Assembly (NCBI GenBank): GCA_945952465.1
Contig: CAMFIB010000001.1
Span: 806,001-870,000, forward strand
Direction: 5' to 3'
DNA: 64,000 nucleotides
From: an uncultured Pseudomonadota bacterium
GTDB taxonomy: Bacteria > Pseudomonadota > Gammaproteobacteria > Burkholderiales > Burkholderiaceae_C
Both the position numbers and the translations under genes were made by a program. Shown here in pieces: positions 8,191-17,883 of the stretch; positions within the stretch are counted from its first letter, which is position 1; each line of letters opens with the position of its first letter. The notes under the pieces are model-generated. The model worked only from the letters and a program-made list of their open reading frames with translations. It did no database searches and was not told the DNA's origin.

Positions 8191-8748
8191 TCAGTCGATG
8201 TCGACGGTGTGCAGGCCGAACGCGCCGCGTCGCCGGTCCTCGAAATAGCGCTCCAGCGTGACCTTGACGGTCTGGAACGCAATCTCGTCCCAGGGAATGT
8301 CGGCCTCGGCGAACATCCTGGCCTCGATGGTTTCGTGCCCGGGGTCGAAGTTCAGGTCGAGCAGGCGAGCGCGGTAGAACATGTGGACCTGGCCGACCCG
8401 CACCACGTTCATCATCGCGTACAGCGGGCCCATCTCGATGTGCGCGCCGGCCTCTTCGTCGGTCTCGCGGGCCGCGCCTTCGGCGGTGGTCTCGTTCAGC
8501 TCCATGAAGCCGGCCGGCAGCGTCCACTTGCCCCAGCGCGGCTCGATGTTGCGCTTGCACAGCAGCACCTGCTCGGCCTCCGGCGGGCCCCAGACCGGCA
8601 CCGTGCCAACCACGATCAGCGGGTTGTCGTAGTGGATGGTGGCGCAGGCGGGGCAGACCGCGCGCTCGCGGGTGTCGCCGTCATCGGGGACGCGCAAGAC
8701 CACGGCGGTGCCGCAACTGCGGCAGTGGAGGGTCGGGCTTCTCGGCAT
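8191..8748 (-). CDS. Nudix hydrolase with N-terminal zinc ribbon
   Basis: A 185-residue protein. Two CxxC pairs near the N terminus (CRSCG about residue 9, CPACA about 32) form a zinc ribbon. The Nudix box G-x5-E-x7-RE-x2-EE-x-G is complete: GFMELNETTAEGAARETDEE followed by AG. Nudix enzymes hydrolyse nucleoside diphosphates linked to a moiety X, using Mg ions held by the box glutamates. The zinc ribbon plus Nudix layout is seen in NADH pyrophosphatase-like proteins, but the full NudC specificity motif is not evident, so the substrate is open. It is transcribed with the downstream hydrolase genes unresolved. Confidence 0.88.
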   Translation of the reverse strand: MPRSPTLHCRSCGTAVVLRVPDDGDTRERAVCPACATIHYDNPLIVVGTVPVWGPPEAEQVLLCKRNIEPRWGKWTLPAGFMELNETTAEGAARETDEEAGAHIEMGPLYAMMNVVRVGQVHMFYRARLLDLNFDPGHETIEARMFAEADIPWDEIAFQTVKVTLERYFEDRRRGAFGLHTVDID

Positions 8749-8782
8749 GGGCGCAGTGTACCCAGCCGCGATGACGCTCCCT

Positions 8783-9694
8783 TCACGGCTGCGTCTTGGC
8801 GGTCGCTCGTTCGCGCGTCCATTCCGGCGGCATCACCAGGTGCTTCAGCCGCTGTGGTAGCGGCCCCGGGCGCAGGACGTCTTTCCACATGTCGATGAAC
8901 TCGTGGAAGTTCAGCGTCAGCAGGTTGAAGCTTCTGGGCTGGCGGGTGGCAATGCCGTATTCCACCTTCTCGCCTTCTGGCTCGTAGGTGCCGAACCAGC
9001 GGTCGAACACGATCAGCACGCCGCCGTAGTTCTTGTCGATGTACCGCGGGTTGCGCCCGTGGTGCACCCGGTGTGCCGACGGTGTGTTGAACACGTACTC
9101 GATGGCCGGGTGCAGGCGGCCGACGCTTTCGGTGTGGATGAAGAACTGGTAGACCAGGTTGCAGGCGTACAGCACGAACACCACCGCCGGCGGCACACCG
9201 AGCACGACCATGGGCATGAAGAACAGCCACCAGCCGGTGATGGAGTACAGCAGGCTCTGCCGCATCGCGGTGGTCATGTTCATGCGCTCGCCGCTGTGGT
9301 GCACCACATGGGCGCTCCAGAACCAGCGCACGCGGTGGCTGGTGCGGTGGTACCAGTAGTAGCAGAACTCCTCGGCGATGAAGAGCGGAAGGATGGTCCA
9401 CCCGTTCACCGGGAAATCGAACAGCCGGTGCCGGTATATCCAGCCGACCGCTGCCGCGGTGAAGAAAACATAGGCCACCAGCTCGAAGAGCTGGTACGCG
9501 CCGCCGAGGTTGACGTTGGCCAGCACGTCCTTCCAGAAGAACTGCTCACGCCGCCCGCGGCCGCGCATGACCCGCCATTCAATTGCGAATGCGATCAGGA
9601 AGATGGGCGAGGCACCGATGAGGATGACCTGCTTCCAGTCGACGTCGGGCGAATGGAGGTAGGTGCCGAGCCATTGAAGGGTGGAGTCGAGCAT
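8783..9694 (-). CDS. Fatty acid hydroxylase / sterol desaturase superfamily membrane protein
   Basis: A 303-residue integral membrane di-iron enzyme candidate. Hydrophobic segments lie near residues 20-40, 60-85 and 140-170. The histidine clusters of the superfamily are present: HRTSH, then HVVHHSGE, and HRVHHGRN, preceded by HTESVGRLH. Members hydroxylate or desaturate lipids (sterols, fatty acids, carotenoids, alkylglycerols); the substrate cannot be told from sequence. The frame extends upstream through tRNA-Ser, which rules out the longer form; ATG at 9694 gives MLDSTLQWLG. Confidence 0.9.
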   Translation of the reverse strand: MLDSTLQWLGTYLHSPDVDWKQVILIGASPIFLIAFAIEWRVMRGRGRREQFFWKDVLANVNLGGAYQLFELVAYVFFTAAAVGWIYRHRLFDFPVNGWTILPLFIAEEFCYYWYHRTSHRVRWFWSAHVVHHSGERMNMTTAMRQSLLYSITGWWLFFMPMVVLGVPPAVVFVLYACNLVYQFFIHTESVGRLHPAIEYVFNTPSAHRVHHGRNPRYIDKNYGGVLIVFDRWFGTYEPEGEKVEYGIATRQPRSFNLLTLNFHEFIDMWKDVLRPGPLPQRLKHLVMPPEWTRERATAKTQP

Positions 9695-9797
9695 GGGCGT
9701 GTCCGGAACCCGAACATTGTGCCCAATGGACCGTTTGGCGCGGTGACGGCGGCCAGGCCGGGAGTCTTGTTGGCGACTGGCCTGGAGGCCCTTATTC

Positions 9798-9888
9798 TGG
9801 CGGAGGGGGCGGGATTCGAACCCGCGGTGGGGGATTAGCCCACACACGCTTTCCAGGCGTGCGACTTAAACCGCTCATCCACCCCTCC
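9798..9888 (-). tRNA. tRNA-Ser (anticodon GGA)
   Basis: On the minus strand a 91-base tRNA with the long variable arm of serine tRNAs. Acceptor GGAGGGG (9888-9882) pairs with CCCCTCC (9808-9802), discriminator G, encoded CCA at 9800-9798, anticodon GGA in the loop CTGGAAA, T-loop TTCGAAT. It decodes UCC and UCU. Confidence 0.96.
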
Positions 9889-9898
9889 GGAACCCGGC

Positions 9899-9904
9899 AT
9901 TGTA
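9899..9904 (-). promoter_or_regulatory. -10 box of the tRNA-Ser promoter
   Basis: On the minus strand TACAAT (9904-9899) lies 10 bases before the tRNA 5' end. It sits immediately after the 3' end of the upstream gene (stop at 9905). No clear -35 is seen. Confidence 0.55.
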
Positions 9905-10285
9905 TCAGTGGGAAGGGGTGCGTTTCGGGGGCAGCGCGTGGCGTTTGAGGTCGTCGAGCGAAACGAAGTCGAGCGCGCGGGCGTGGGTGCTCTCGAGGTC
10001 GACGGGCGGCGCGACGCCGGCCTCGAGCGCTTCCTGCCAGCGGCTGGCACAGAGGCACCAGCGGTCACCGGCCTTGAGGCCGGCGAACCGGAATTCGGGG
10101 CGGGGCGTGACGAGGTCGTTGCCCCGCTGAACGGAGAAGTCGAGGAAGGCCTGGGTGACGCGGGCACAGATGAAATGTGAGCCGGCGTCGGTGTCGTCGG
10201 CGGAGCAGCAGCCCTCGCGCTGGAAGCCGGTCAGCGGGCTGTAGGAACAGGGCACGAGGTCGGTGCCCAACACGTTGTAATCCAT
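9905..10285 (-). CDS. DUF2237 family protein
   Basis: A 126-residue protein matching the DUF2237 family along its whole length: NVLGTDLVPCSYSPLTGFQR at the N terminus, CSADDTDAGSHFICA, RGNDLVTPRPEF, and GDRWCLCASRWQEALEAGVA. Several cysteines are conserved. The function is unknown. Its start is one base after the stop of the SPFH gene, so it ends a three-gene group (nfeD-like, SPFH, DUF2237). Confidence 0.9.
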   Translation of the reverse strand: MDYNVLGTDLVPCSYSPLTGFQREGCCSADDTDAGSHFICARVTQAFLDFSVQRGNDLVTPRPEFRFAGLKAGDRWCLCASRWQEALEAGVAPPVDLESTHARALDFVSLDDLKRHALPPKRTPSH

Positions 10286-10286
10286 C

Positions 10287-11231
10287 TCAGCCGGGGTTCC
10301 TCGTGCTGTCGGCCACGGTTTGCGCGCCCGGGCCCTTGAGCATGGTCATGGCGGACATCAGCAGGCCGGAGACCTGGCTCATGTCGTTGGGCACGATCAG
10401 CGTGGTCTTGGCGTCGCTGGCGACCTTGCCGAAGGCGTCGACCGCGCGCTCGGCCACCTTCAACTGCACGGCCTGCTCGCCGCCAGGCTGGCGGATGGCG
10501 GCAGCAATGCGCTCGATGGCCTGGGCGGTGGCGTCGGCCACGGCGGTAATGGAGGCCGCCTCGCCCTGGGCGTTGTTGATGGCGGCCTGCTTCTCGCCCT
10601 CGGAGCGGGCGATGTAGGCCTCGCGCTCGCCGGTGGCGATGTTGATCTGCTCCTGGCGGCGGCCTTCCGAGGCGGCGATCAGCGCGCGCTTCTCGCGTTC
10701 GGCGGTGATCTGCGCCTGCATGGCGTGCAGGATTTCCTTGGGTGGCGTCAGATCCTTGATTTCGTAGCGCAGCACCTTCACGCCCCAGTTCAGCGCGGCC
10801 TCGTCGATGGCGGCCACCACCTGCGCGTTGATGACGGCGCGCTCCTCGAAGGTCTTGTCGAGTTCTAGCTTGCCGATGACGGAGCGCAGCGAGGTCTGCG
10901 CGAGCTGCGAGATCGCCATGATGTAGTTGGAGGAGCCGTAGCTCGCGCGCATCGCGTCGGTCACCTGGAAGTACAGGATGCCGTCGACCTGCAACTGCGT
11001 GTTGTCGCGGGTGATGCAGACCTGGCTGGGCACGTCGAGCGGGATTTCCTTCAGCGAGTGCTTGTAGGCGACGCGGTCGACGAAGGGAATGATGACCTTC
11101 AGCCCCGGCGTCAGCGTGGCGTGGTAGCGGCCGAGCCGCTCGATGACCCAGGCGTGCTGTTGCGGGACGATCTTCAGCGAACGCACGATGAAGATCAGGA
11201 CGATGACGGCGATAACGGCGGCGACTGCCAT
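10287..11231 (-). CDS. SPFH/Band 7 (stomatin-like, QmcA-type) membrane protein
   Basis: A 314-residue protein with one N-terminal membrane helix (MAVAAVIAVIVLIFIVRSLK) and a Band 7 domain (QQHAWVIERLGRYHATLTPG, then DRVAYKHSLKEIPLDVPSQV). An alanine/glutamate-rich coiled-coil follows (REKRALIAASEGRRQEQINI), typical of oligomerising stomatins. Such proteins organise membrane microdomains and often associate with proteases. The start is ATG at 11231; the frame runs further back antisense into the nfeD-like gene, which is not real coding. The NfeD-type partner lies directly upstream. Confidence 0.93.
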   Translation of the reverse strand: MAVAAVIAVIVLIFIVRSLKIVPQQHAWVIERLGRYHATLTPGLKVIIPFVDRVAYKHSLKEIPLDVPSQVCITRDNTQLQVDGILYFQVTDAMRASYGSSNYIMAISQLAQTSLRSVIGKLELDKTFEERAVINAQVVAAIDEAALNWGVKVLRYEIKDLTPPKEILHAMQAQITAEREKRALIAASEGRRQEQINIATGEREAYIARSEGEKQAAINNAQGEAASITAVADATAQAIERIAAAIRQPGGEQAVQLKVAERAVDAFGKVASDAKTTLIVPNDMSQVSGLLMSAMTMLKGPGAQTVADSTRNPG

Positions 11232-11265
11232 GGCGGGCCTTTCTTGGAGAACTGAATGGGGGTGG

Positions 11266-11697
11266 TCAGGCGGCGACGGGCGCGACGACGAGCACGTTGC
11301 CGTCGACCGCCACCACGCGGTGCGGGCCGGGCGCGCGGGCGGCGTCCGGCGCCAGCCGGACCTGCCATGACGCGCCACGGTAGTTGACGCGGGAGGTGCC
11401 TTCGGTTGACCACACGTCGACCTGCACCCGCTCGCCGATGTCGAGGTTGACGTCGCGGTTCGAGGCTGCCGGCGCCGAGGCCGGCTGTTGGCCGCGCAAA
11501 TGGCGCAGCAGCAGCGTGGCGCCCAGGCCAACCACCGCGACCACCACCAGCTGCACGGTCAGGTCGAGGCCGAGGTGTGCGGCCACGGCCCCCGCGGCCA
11601 GGCCGATGGCGACCATCAGCAGGTAGAACGTGCCGGTCACCAGCTCGATGCCCACGGCCGCCCCGGCCAACAGCCACCAGATCGTTGAATTCGCCAT
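11266..11697 (-). CDS. NfeD-like membrane protein
   Basis: A 143-residue short NfeD family member. Hydrophobic helices cover about residues 5-70 (IWWLLAGAAVGIELVTGTFY and VQLVVVAVVGLGATLLL). A C-terminal OB-fold domain follows (GERVQVDVWSTEGTSRVNYR, then GNVLVVAPV). Short NfeD proteins are almost always encoded next to an SPFH protein, as here with a 34-base gap, and are thought to anchor or modulate it. The substrate or protease partner is unknown. Confidence 0.92.
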   Translation of the reverse strand: MANSTIWWLLAGAAVGIELVTGTFYLLMVAIGLAAGAVAAHLGLDLTVQLVVVAVVGLGATLLLRHLRGQQPASAPAASNRDVNLDIGERVQVDVWSTEGTSRVNYRGASWQVRLAPDAARAPGPHRVVAVDGNVLVVAPVAA

Positions 11698-11842
11698 CGC
11701 CCCTCTCGTTCCTGTCGGTTACAACGGCATTTTGTGGCAAAAGCGCGGGACCGAAAAGTCCGCGTCACGTGAAGTCCTTACACTTCGCGGTTTGGCCGGC
11801 GGTACCGGCCGCATCTGGCGCCGGTGGCGCCGCGAGGTTTGC

Positions 11843-14119
11843 ATGAAATTCCGCTTCCCCATTGTCATCATCGACGAAGACTTTCGCTCGGAAAACACAT
11901 CCGGCCTGGGGATACGCGCGCTGGCGCAGGCGATCGAGGGCGAGGGGCTGGAGGTGCTGGGCGTCACCAGCTACGGCGACCTGAGCCAGTTCGCGCAGCA
12001 GCAGTCGCGGGCCAGCGCCTTCATTCTGTCGATCGACGACGAGGAATTCACGCCCGGCCCCGACCTGGACCCTGCCGTGCTGAACCTGCGCCACTTCATC
12101 GAGGAGGTGCGGCGCAAGAACCTGGACGTGCCGATCTACATCTACGGCGAGACCAAGACGTCGCGGCACATGCCCAACGACATCCTGCGCGAACTGCACG
12201 GCTTCATCCACATGTTCGAGGACACGCCGGAGTTCGTGGCCCGCCACATCGCGCGCGAGGCCAAGAGCTACCTCGAGGGCATCCAGCCGCCGTTCTTCCG
12301 CGCGCTGCTCGACTACGCCGAAGACGGCTCCTACTCCTGGCACTGCCCCGGCCACTCCGGTGGCGTGGCGTTTCTGAAAAGCCCGATCGGCCAGATGTTC
12401 CACCAGTTCTTTGGCGAGAACATGCTGCGCGCCGACGTCTGCAACGCGGTGGAAGAGCTGGGCCAGTTGCTCGACCACACCGGCCCGGTGGCGGCCAGCG
12501 AGCGCAACGCGGCGCGCATCTTCAACGCCGACCACTGCTTCTTCGTGACCAACGGCACCAGCACCAGCAACAAGATGGTCTGGCACCACGCGGTGGCGCC
12601 GGGCGACGTGGTGGTGGTCGACCGCAACTGCCACAAGAGCGTGCTGCACGCCATCATCATGACCGGCGCCATTCCGGTCTTCCTGAAGCCCACGCGCAAC
12701 CACTACGGCATCATCGGCCCGATCCCCAAGAGCGAGTTCGAGCCGGCCGCGATCAAGGCCAAGATCAACGCCAACCCGCTGCTGCTGGGGGTGGACGCCG
12801 AAACCGTGAAGCCGCGGGTGCTCACGCTCACGCAAAGCACCTACGACGGCGTGCTCTACAACACCGAGACCATCAAGGGCATGGTCGACGGCTATGTGGA
12901 CAACCTGCATTTCGACGAGGCCTGGCTGCCGCATGCGGCCTTTCACCCGTTCTACGGCAGCTACCACGCCATGGGCAAGAAGCGCGCACGGCCCAAGCAG
13001 GCGATGGTGTACGCCACCCAATCCATCCACAAGCTGCTGGCCGGCATCAGCCAGGCCAGCCATGTGCTGGTGCAGGACTCGCAGACGGTCAAGCTCGACC
13101 GCCACCTGTTCAACGAGGCCTACCTGATGCACACCAGCACCTCGCCGCAGTACTCCATCATCGCGAGCTGCGACGTGGCCGCGGCGATGATGGAGCCGCC
13201 GGGCGGCACCGCGCTGGTGGAGGAAAGCATCGCCGAAGCCCTCGACTTCCGCCGCGCGATGCGCAAGGTCAGCGACGAGTACGGCGACGACTGGTGGTTC
13301 AAGGTCTGGGGGCCGGACAAGCTGGTGGAAGAAGGCATCGGCCGCGCCGACGACTGGATCATCAAGGGCGAGACCAAGAGCACCAAGAACGGCCCCAACT
13401 GGCACGGCTTCGGCAAGCTGGCGCCCGGCTTCAACATGCTGGACCCGATCAAGTCCACCATCGTCACGCCGGGGCTGGACCTGTCGGGCAAGTTCGCCAA
13501 GACCGGCATCCCGGCCAGCATCGTCACCAAGTTCCTCGCGGAACATGGCGTGGTGGTCGAGAAGACCGGCCTCTACAGCTTCTTCATCATGTTCACCATC
13601 GGCATCACCAAGGGCCGCTGGAACACGATGCTGACCGCGCTGCAGCAGTTCAAGGACGACTACGACAAGAACCAGCCGATGTGGCGCATCCTGCCGGAGT
13701 TCTGCCAGCAGCACCCGCGCTACGAACGCATGGGCCTGGCCGACCTGTGCCACCACGTCCACGCGCTGTACGCCAAGTACGACATCGCCCGGCTCACCAC
13801 CGAGATGTACCTGAGCGACCTGACGCCGGCCATGAAGCCGAGCGACGCCTACGCCCACATCGCGCTGCGCAAGACCGAGCGCGTGCCGATCGACGACCTG
13901 GAAGGCCGCATCACGGTGGGCCTGGTCACGCCGTACCCGCCCGGCATTCCGCTGTTGATCCCCGGCGAGGTGTTCAACCGCAAGATCGTGGACTACCTGA
14001 AGTTCTCGCGCGAATTCAACGCGCTGTGCCCCGGCTTCGAGACCGACATCCACGGCCTGGTCGAGGAAGAGGGCGCCGACGGCAAGCCCCACTACTACGC
14101 GGACTGCGTCCGGGCCTGA
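11843..14119 (+). CDS. Orn/Lys/Arg decarboxylase (PLP fold-type I), AdiA-like length
   Basis: A 758-residue decarboxylase with three regions: an N-terminal receiver-like wing domain (about 1-130), the PLP domain, and a C-terminal domain (ITVGLVTPYPPGIPLLIPGE). The PLP lysine is in ATQSIHKLLAGISQASH (K397), and LHFDEAW carries the aspartate that contacts the pyridine nitrogen. The length is closest to arginine decarboxylase AdiA (756) rather than the lysine or ornithine enzymes (about 710), but substrate choice is an inference. ATG at 11843 is preferred; the open frame upstream crosses hairpins (GGCCGGCGGTACCGGCC). Possible roles are acid resistance or polyamine synthesis. No antiporter gene is adjacent. 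Confidence 0.93.
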   Translation: MKFRFPIVIIDEDFRSENTSGLGIRALAQAIEGEGLEVLGVTSYGDLSQFAQQQSRASAFILSIDDEEFTPGPDLDPAVLNLRHFIEEVRRKNLDVPIYIYGETKTSRHMPNDILRELHGFIHMFEDTPEFVARHIAREAKSYLEGIQPPFFRALLDYAEDGSYSWHCPGHSGGVAFLKSPIGQMFHQFFGENMLRADVCNAVEELGQLLDHTGPVAASERNAARIFNADHCFFVTNGTSTSNKMVWHHAVAPGDVVVVDRNCHKSVLHAIIMTGAIPVFLKPTRNHYGIIGPIPKSEFEPAAIKAKINANPLLLGVDAETVKPRVLTLTQSTYDGVLYNTETIKGMVDGYVDNLHFDEAWLPHAAFHPFYGSYHAMGKKRARPKQAMVYATQSIHKLLAGISQASHVLVQDSQTVKLDRHLFNEAYLMHTSTSPQYSIIASCDVAAAMMEPPGGTALVEESIAEALDFRRAMRKVSDEYGDDWWFKVWGPDKLVEEGIGRADDWIIKGETKSTKNGPNWHGFGKLAPGFNMLDPIKSTIVTPGLDLSGKFAKTGIPASIVTKFLAEHGVVVEKTGLYSFFIMFTIGITKGRWNTMLTALQQFKDDYDKNQPMWRILPEFCQQHPRYERMGLADLCHHVHALYAKYDIARLTTEMYLSDLTPAMKPSDAYAHIALRKTERVPIDDLEGRITVGLVTPYPPGIPLLIPGEVFNRKIVDYLKFSREFNALCPGFETDIHGLVEEEGADGKPHYYADCVRA

Positions 14120-14124
14120 GGCGG

Positions 14125-14201
14125 GTTGCTACCCTTTATGTAGCAACAACGCCATATCCGGCGCTGACTTGAGGCCGATTTCGTTGTGAAATCGGCCTTT
14201 T
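14125..14201 (+). repeat. Interspersed multi-hairpin repeat, copy B, serving as terminator
   Basis: The most regular copy. Hairpin 1 is GTTGCTAC (14125-14132) with GTAGCAAC (14140-14147). Hairpin 2 is CGCC/GGCG around 14150-14163. The core CGCTGACTTGAGGCCGATTT overlaps hairpin 3, a perfect 10-bp stem GGCCGATTTC (14173-14182) with GAAATCGGCC (14188-14197), followed by TTTT. It lies between the convergent decarboxylase and fabI genes, so the third module probably terminates the decarboxylase transcript. Confidence 0.85.
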
Positions 14202-14204
14202 CGT

Positions 14205-15005
14205 TCACGCGGCGTCGCTCTCGGCGATGCCGCCCACCACCTGGCTGAAGCCGCCGTCCACATAGGTGATTTCAGCGGTGACGCCGGCGGCCAGATCGCT
14301 CAGCAGGAAAGCCGCGACGTTGCCCACGTCGTCGATGGTCACGTTGCGGCGGATGGGCGAGGCCTCGGCCACCACGCTCAGAATCTTGCCGAAGCCCTTG
14401 ATGCCGCTGGCCGCCAGCGTCTTGATGGGGCCGGCGCTGATGCCGTTGGCCCGCTGGCCGCGGCCCTTGGCCCCCAGCGATTCCGCCAGGTATCGCACCG
14501 ACGCCTCCAGGCTGGCCTTGGCCAGGCCCATGGTGTTGTAGTTGGGCACGGTGCGGATGGCGCCCAGGTAGGTGAGCGTGAGCAGCGCGGCGTTGTCGTT
14601 CAGGTAGGGCAGGGCGGCCTTGGCCATGGCCGGGAAGCTGTAGGCGCTGATGTCGTGCGCCACCTTGAAGCCGTCGCGGCTGAGGCCGTCGAGGAAGTCA
14701 CCGGCGATCGCTTCGCGCGGTGCGTAGCCGATGCTGTGCACGAAGCCGTCGAACGTGGGCCAGTGGGCCGACAGGTCTTTGAACAGTTGGTCGATCTGCG
14801 CGTCGTCGCCCACGTCGCAGTCGAAGATCAGCGAGGAGCCGAAGTCGGCCGCGAACTCGGTGATGCGGCCCTTGAAACGTTCACCCACGTAGCTGAACGC
14901 GAGTTCGGCGCCCTGTGCGTGGCAAGCCTTGGCGATGCCGTACGCGATGGAGCGGTTCGACAGCACGCCGGTGACCAGCAATTTTTTGCCGCTAAGAAAA
15001 CCCAT
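14205..15005 (-). CDS. fabI: Enoyl-[acyl-carrier-protein] reductase (NADH)
   Basis: A 266-residue enzyme of type II fatty acid synthesis, reducing trans-2-enoyl-ACP. The Rossmann start is [20 protein letters not shown]. The active-site Tyr-x6-Lys lies in [20 protein letters not shown], the usual FabI form, and the substrate loop region [12 protein letters not shown] is present. ATG at 15005 is preferred over upstream in-frame codons because homologues begin MGFL-type. It is divergent from the peptide-transporter operon with only 37 bases between starts. Confidence 0.95.
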   Translation of the reverse strand: MGFLSGKKLLVTGVLSNRSIAYGIAKACHAQGAELAFSYVGERFKGRITEFAADFGSSLIFDCDVGDDAQIDQLFKDLSAHWPTFDGFVHSIGYAPREAIAGDFLDGLSRDGFKVAHDISAYSFPAMAKAALPYLNDNAALLTLTYLGAIRTVPNYNTMGLAKASLEASVRYLAESLGAKGRGQRANGISAGPIKTLAASGIKGFGKILSVVAEASPIRRNVTIDDVGNVAAFLLSDLAAGVTAEITYVDGGFSQVVGGIAESDAA

Positions 15006-15042
15006 GGAACGTTCCCTCGAAAAAACTGGGCAGAATTGTCGC

Positions 15043-16839
15043 ATGCGAGGTTTTCTGCTGGCCGGCCTGCTGTGCTGCGCCTTTCCCACATGGGCGGCCC
15101 ACGCCTACGCGCAATTCGGCGACATCAAGTACCCGCCGGGTTTCACGCATTTCAGCTACGTCAACCCCGACGCGCCCAAGGGCGGCGAGATTCGCATGGT
15201 GCCGCCGACCCGGCCCACCAACTTCGACAAGTTCAACCCCTTCACGCTGAAGGGCACCTCGCCCTACGGCATTGGCGGCCTGTTGTTCGAAACCCTGCTC
15301 ACGGGCAATTTCGACGAGCCCACCACCGCCTACGGCCTGCTGGCCGAAGACGTGGAGGTGGCGCCCGACAAGCTCTCCGTCACCTTCAGGCTCAACCCCC
15401 AGGCGCGTTTCCACGACGGCAAGCCGGTGCTGGCCGCCGACGTCGTGCATTCATTCAAGACGCTCACCAGCAAGGAAGCGGCGCCGCAGTACCGCACCGT
15501 CTACGCCGAGGTGAAGCAGGCCGTTGTGGTGGACGAGCGCACGGTGCGGTTCGACTTCGCCAGCCCCAACCCCGAGCTGCCGCTGGTGGTGGGCGGCATG
15601 GCGGTGTTCAGCCGCGAGTGGGGCAAGGGCAAGCCTTTCGACCAGGTCATCTCCGAAGTGCCCATCGGCTCGGGCCCCTACCGCATCGCCAACCCGCGCA
15701 TGGGCCGCGACATCACCTACACCCGCGACCCGAACTACTGGGGCTGGGGCCTGGGCGTGCGCAAGGGGCAGCTCAACTTCGACCGCATCAGCTTCAAGGT
15801 CTACCTCGACGAAACCTCCCGCTTCGAGGGCCTGAAAGCCGGTGAATTCGACTTCATGCGCGAGTTCAATTCCCGCAACTGGGCGCGCCAGTACAAGGGC
15901 AAGCAGTTCGACAACGGCGAGCTTGCCAAGGGCTTTTTCCCCAACCGCAACCCCGGTGACTTTCAAGGCTACGTCTTCAACCTGCGCAAGCCGCAGTTCA
16001 AGGACATCCGCGTGCGGCAGGCCATTGCGCTGGCGCTCGATTTCGAGTGGATGAACCGACAGTTGTTCTACGGGCTGTACAAACGCGTTGACGGCTACTT
16101 CCCCAACAGCGACTTCCACGCCGAAGGCCTGCCCAAGCCCGACGAACTCGCGCTGATGGAGCCGCTGCGCGACAAGCTGCGGCCCGAGGTGTTCGGCCCG
16201 GTGCCGCTGTCGCCCCGCACCACGCCGCCCGGCAGCCTGCGCGAGAACCTGCGCCAGGCGCAGGCGCTGCTGAAGGAAGCGGGCTGGACCTACCGCGACG
16301 GCGCGCTGCGCAACGCCAAGGGCGAAGCCTTCACGATGGAATTCCTCAACGACCAGCCCAGCCTGATCCGCATCGTCGGGCCGTTCCAGAAGGCGCTGGA
16401 GAAGCTGGGCATCACGATGACCTACCGCGTCGTCGATTTCTCGCTGGCCCAGCAGCGCATGGAGAACTTCAATTTCGAGCTGACCACACGCCGGCTGCCG
16501 GGCAACATGTCGCCGGGGGTGGAACTGCTGGAGCTGTACGGCAGCAAGGCGGCGGCCACGCCGGGTTCGTCGAACTACTGGGGCATCGCCGATCCCGGCA
16601 TCGACGCCATCCTGCAGAAGATCGTGACCGCCAAGACCCGGCCCGAGCTGACCACCGCGATGCGGGTGCTCGACCGCCTGCTCACCCTCGGCTACTACTC
16701 GGTGCCGCAGTACTACGGCAGCGCCTTCCCGGTCGGCTACCGGCCCAGGCGCTTCGTGCTGCCGCCGGTGATTCCGCCGTATTACGAGGTGGACGCCTGG
16801 GCCATGTCGACCTGGTGGGCCACGCCCCAGAACCGCTGA
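15043..16839 (+). CDS. yejA: ABC transporter periplasmic oligopeptide-binding protein (YejA-type)
   Basis: A 598-residue solute-binding protein of cluster C / family 5, near the length of E. coli YejA (604). The signal peptide is [20 protein letters not shown]. The mature start [20 protein letters not shown] and the signature [20 protein letters not shown] are typical of this subgroup. It delivers peptides (in E. coli including microcin C) to the YejBEF complex. ATG at 15043 gives the signal peptide; the frame runs back antisense into fabI. yejB starts 9 bases downstream. Confidence 0.93.
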   Translation: MRGFLLAGLLCCAFPTWAAHAYAQFGDIKYPPGFTHFSYVNPDAPKGGEIRMVPPTRPTNFDKFNPFTLKGTSPYGIGGLLFETLLTGNFDEPTTAYGLLAEDVEVAPDKLSVTFRLNPQARFHDGKPVLAADVVHSFKTLTSKEAAPQYRTVYAEVKQAVVVDERTVRFDFASPNPELPLVVGGMAVFSREWGKGKPFDQVISEVPIGSGPYRIANPRMGRDITYTRDPNYWGWGLGVRKGQLNFDRISFKVYLDETSRFEGLKAGEFDFMREFNSRNWARQYKGKQFDNGELAKGFFPNRNPGDFQGYVFNLRKPQFKDIRVRQAIALALDFEWMNRQLFYGLYKRVDGYFPNSDFHAEGLPKPDELALMEPLRDKLRPEVFGPVPLSPRTTPPGSLRENLRQAQALLKEAGWTYRDGALRNAKGEAFTMEFLNDQPSLIRIVGPFQKALEKLGITMTYRVVDFSLAQQRMENFNFELTTRRLPGNMSPGVELLELYGSKAAATPGSSNYWGIADPGIDAILQKIVTAKTRPELTTAMRVLDRLLTLGYYSVPQYYGSAFPVGYRPRRFVLPPVIPPYYEVDAWAMSTWWATPQNR

Positions 16840-16848
16840 CCGCCACCC

Positions 16849-17883
16849 ATGACCGCCTACATCCTCAAACGCCTGCTGCTGATGGTGCCCACGCTGCTGG
16901 GCATTCTGCTGGTCACCTTCGCCATCACGCAGTTCGTGCCGGGCGGGCCGGTGGAGCAGATGGTGGCGCAACTGCAGGGGCGCGACTCGGGTGGCGAGGG
17001 CGCGGCGGCGGCCGGTGCCGGCTACCGCGGCCGGCAGGGCGTGGACGAAAAACGCATCGCCGAAATCCGCCAACTCTACGGTTTCGACAAACCGGCGCAC
17101 GAGCGCTTCGTGCAGATGCTGGGCCAGTTCGCGCGCTTCGATCTGGGCAAGAGCTTCTACCAGCATAAGGACGTGTGGGAGCTGGTGAAGGAGAAGCTGC
17201 CGGTCTCCATCAGCCTGGGCCTGTGGACCTTCTTTCTCAGCTACCTCATCGCGGTGCCGCTGGGCGTGGCCAAGGCGGTGCGGGCCGGCACCCGCTTCGA
17301 TTTCTTCACCACGCTGATCGTGCTGGTGGGCTATGCGATTCCCGGCTTCGTGCTCGGCGTGGCGCTGCTGGTGATCTTCGGCGGGCAGTTGCAGTGGTTC
17401 CCGCTGCGCGGGCTGACATCGTCGAACTGGGACACCTTGAGCTGGGGCGCCAAGGTGGTGGACTATTTGTGGCACATCGCGCTGCCGGTCACGGCCATGG
17501 TCTTTGGCAGCTTCGCGGTGACCGCCATGCTGACCAAGAACGCTTTTCTGGAAGAAATCCGCAAGCAGTACGTGTTGACCGCGCGGGCCAAGGGGCTGGA
17601 CGAAAAGCGTGTGCTGTGGAAACACGTGTTCCGCAACGCGCTCATCCCCATCATCACCGGCTTTCCGGCGGCCTTCATCGGCGCCTTCTTCACCGGCTCG
17701 CTGCTGATCGAGACGCTGTTCTCGCTCGACGGCCTGGGCCTGCTGAGCTACGAAAGCGTGATCCGCCGCGACTACCCGGTGGTGCTCGGCACGCTGTACC
17801 TGTTCACGCTGATCGGCCTGGTGACCAAGCTGATCAGCGACCTCTCATACGTCTGGGTGGACCCGCGTGTCAAATTCGATTGA
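16849..17883 (+). CDS. yejB: ABC transporter permease, peptide/microcin C importer (YejB-type)
   Basis: A 344-residue inner-membrane permease with about six helices and an N terminus MTAYILKRLLLMVPTLLGIL typical of DppB-like permeases. The insertion after FVPGGPVEQMVAQLQGRD is a YejB feature. The EAA loop interacting with the ATPase is around YVLTARAKGLDEKRVLWKHV. The 3' end overlaps yejE by 17 bases, which suggests translational coupling. Confidence 0.94.
   Translation: MTAYILKRLLLMVPTLLGILLVTFAITQFVPGGPVEQMVAQLQGRDSGGEGAAAAGAGYRGRQGVDEKRIAEIRQLYGFDKPAHERFVQMLGQFARFDLGKSFYQHKDVWELVKEKLPVSISLGLWTFFLSYLIAVPLGVAKAVRAGTRFDFFTTLIVLVGYAIPGFVLGVALLVIFGGQLQWFPLRGLTSSNWDTLSWGAKVVDYLWHIALPVTAMVFGSFAVTAMLTKNAFLEEIRKQYVLTARAKGLDEKRVLWKHVFRNALIPIITGFPAAFIGAFFTGSLLIETLFSLDGLGLLSYESVIRRDYPVVLGTLYLFTLIGLVTKLISDLSYVWVDPRVKFD

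Noticed and set aside
9695-9847. N-terminal extension of the fatty acid hydroxylase gene up to 9847
   Set aside because: It would run through the tRNA-Ser gene at 9798-9888.
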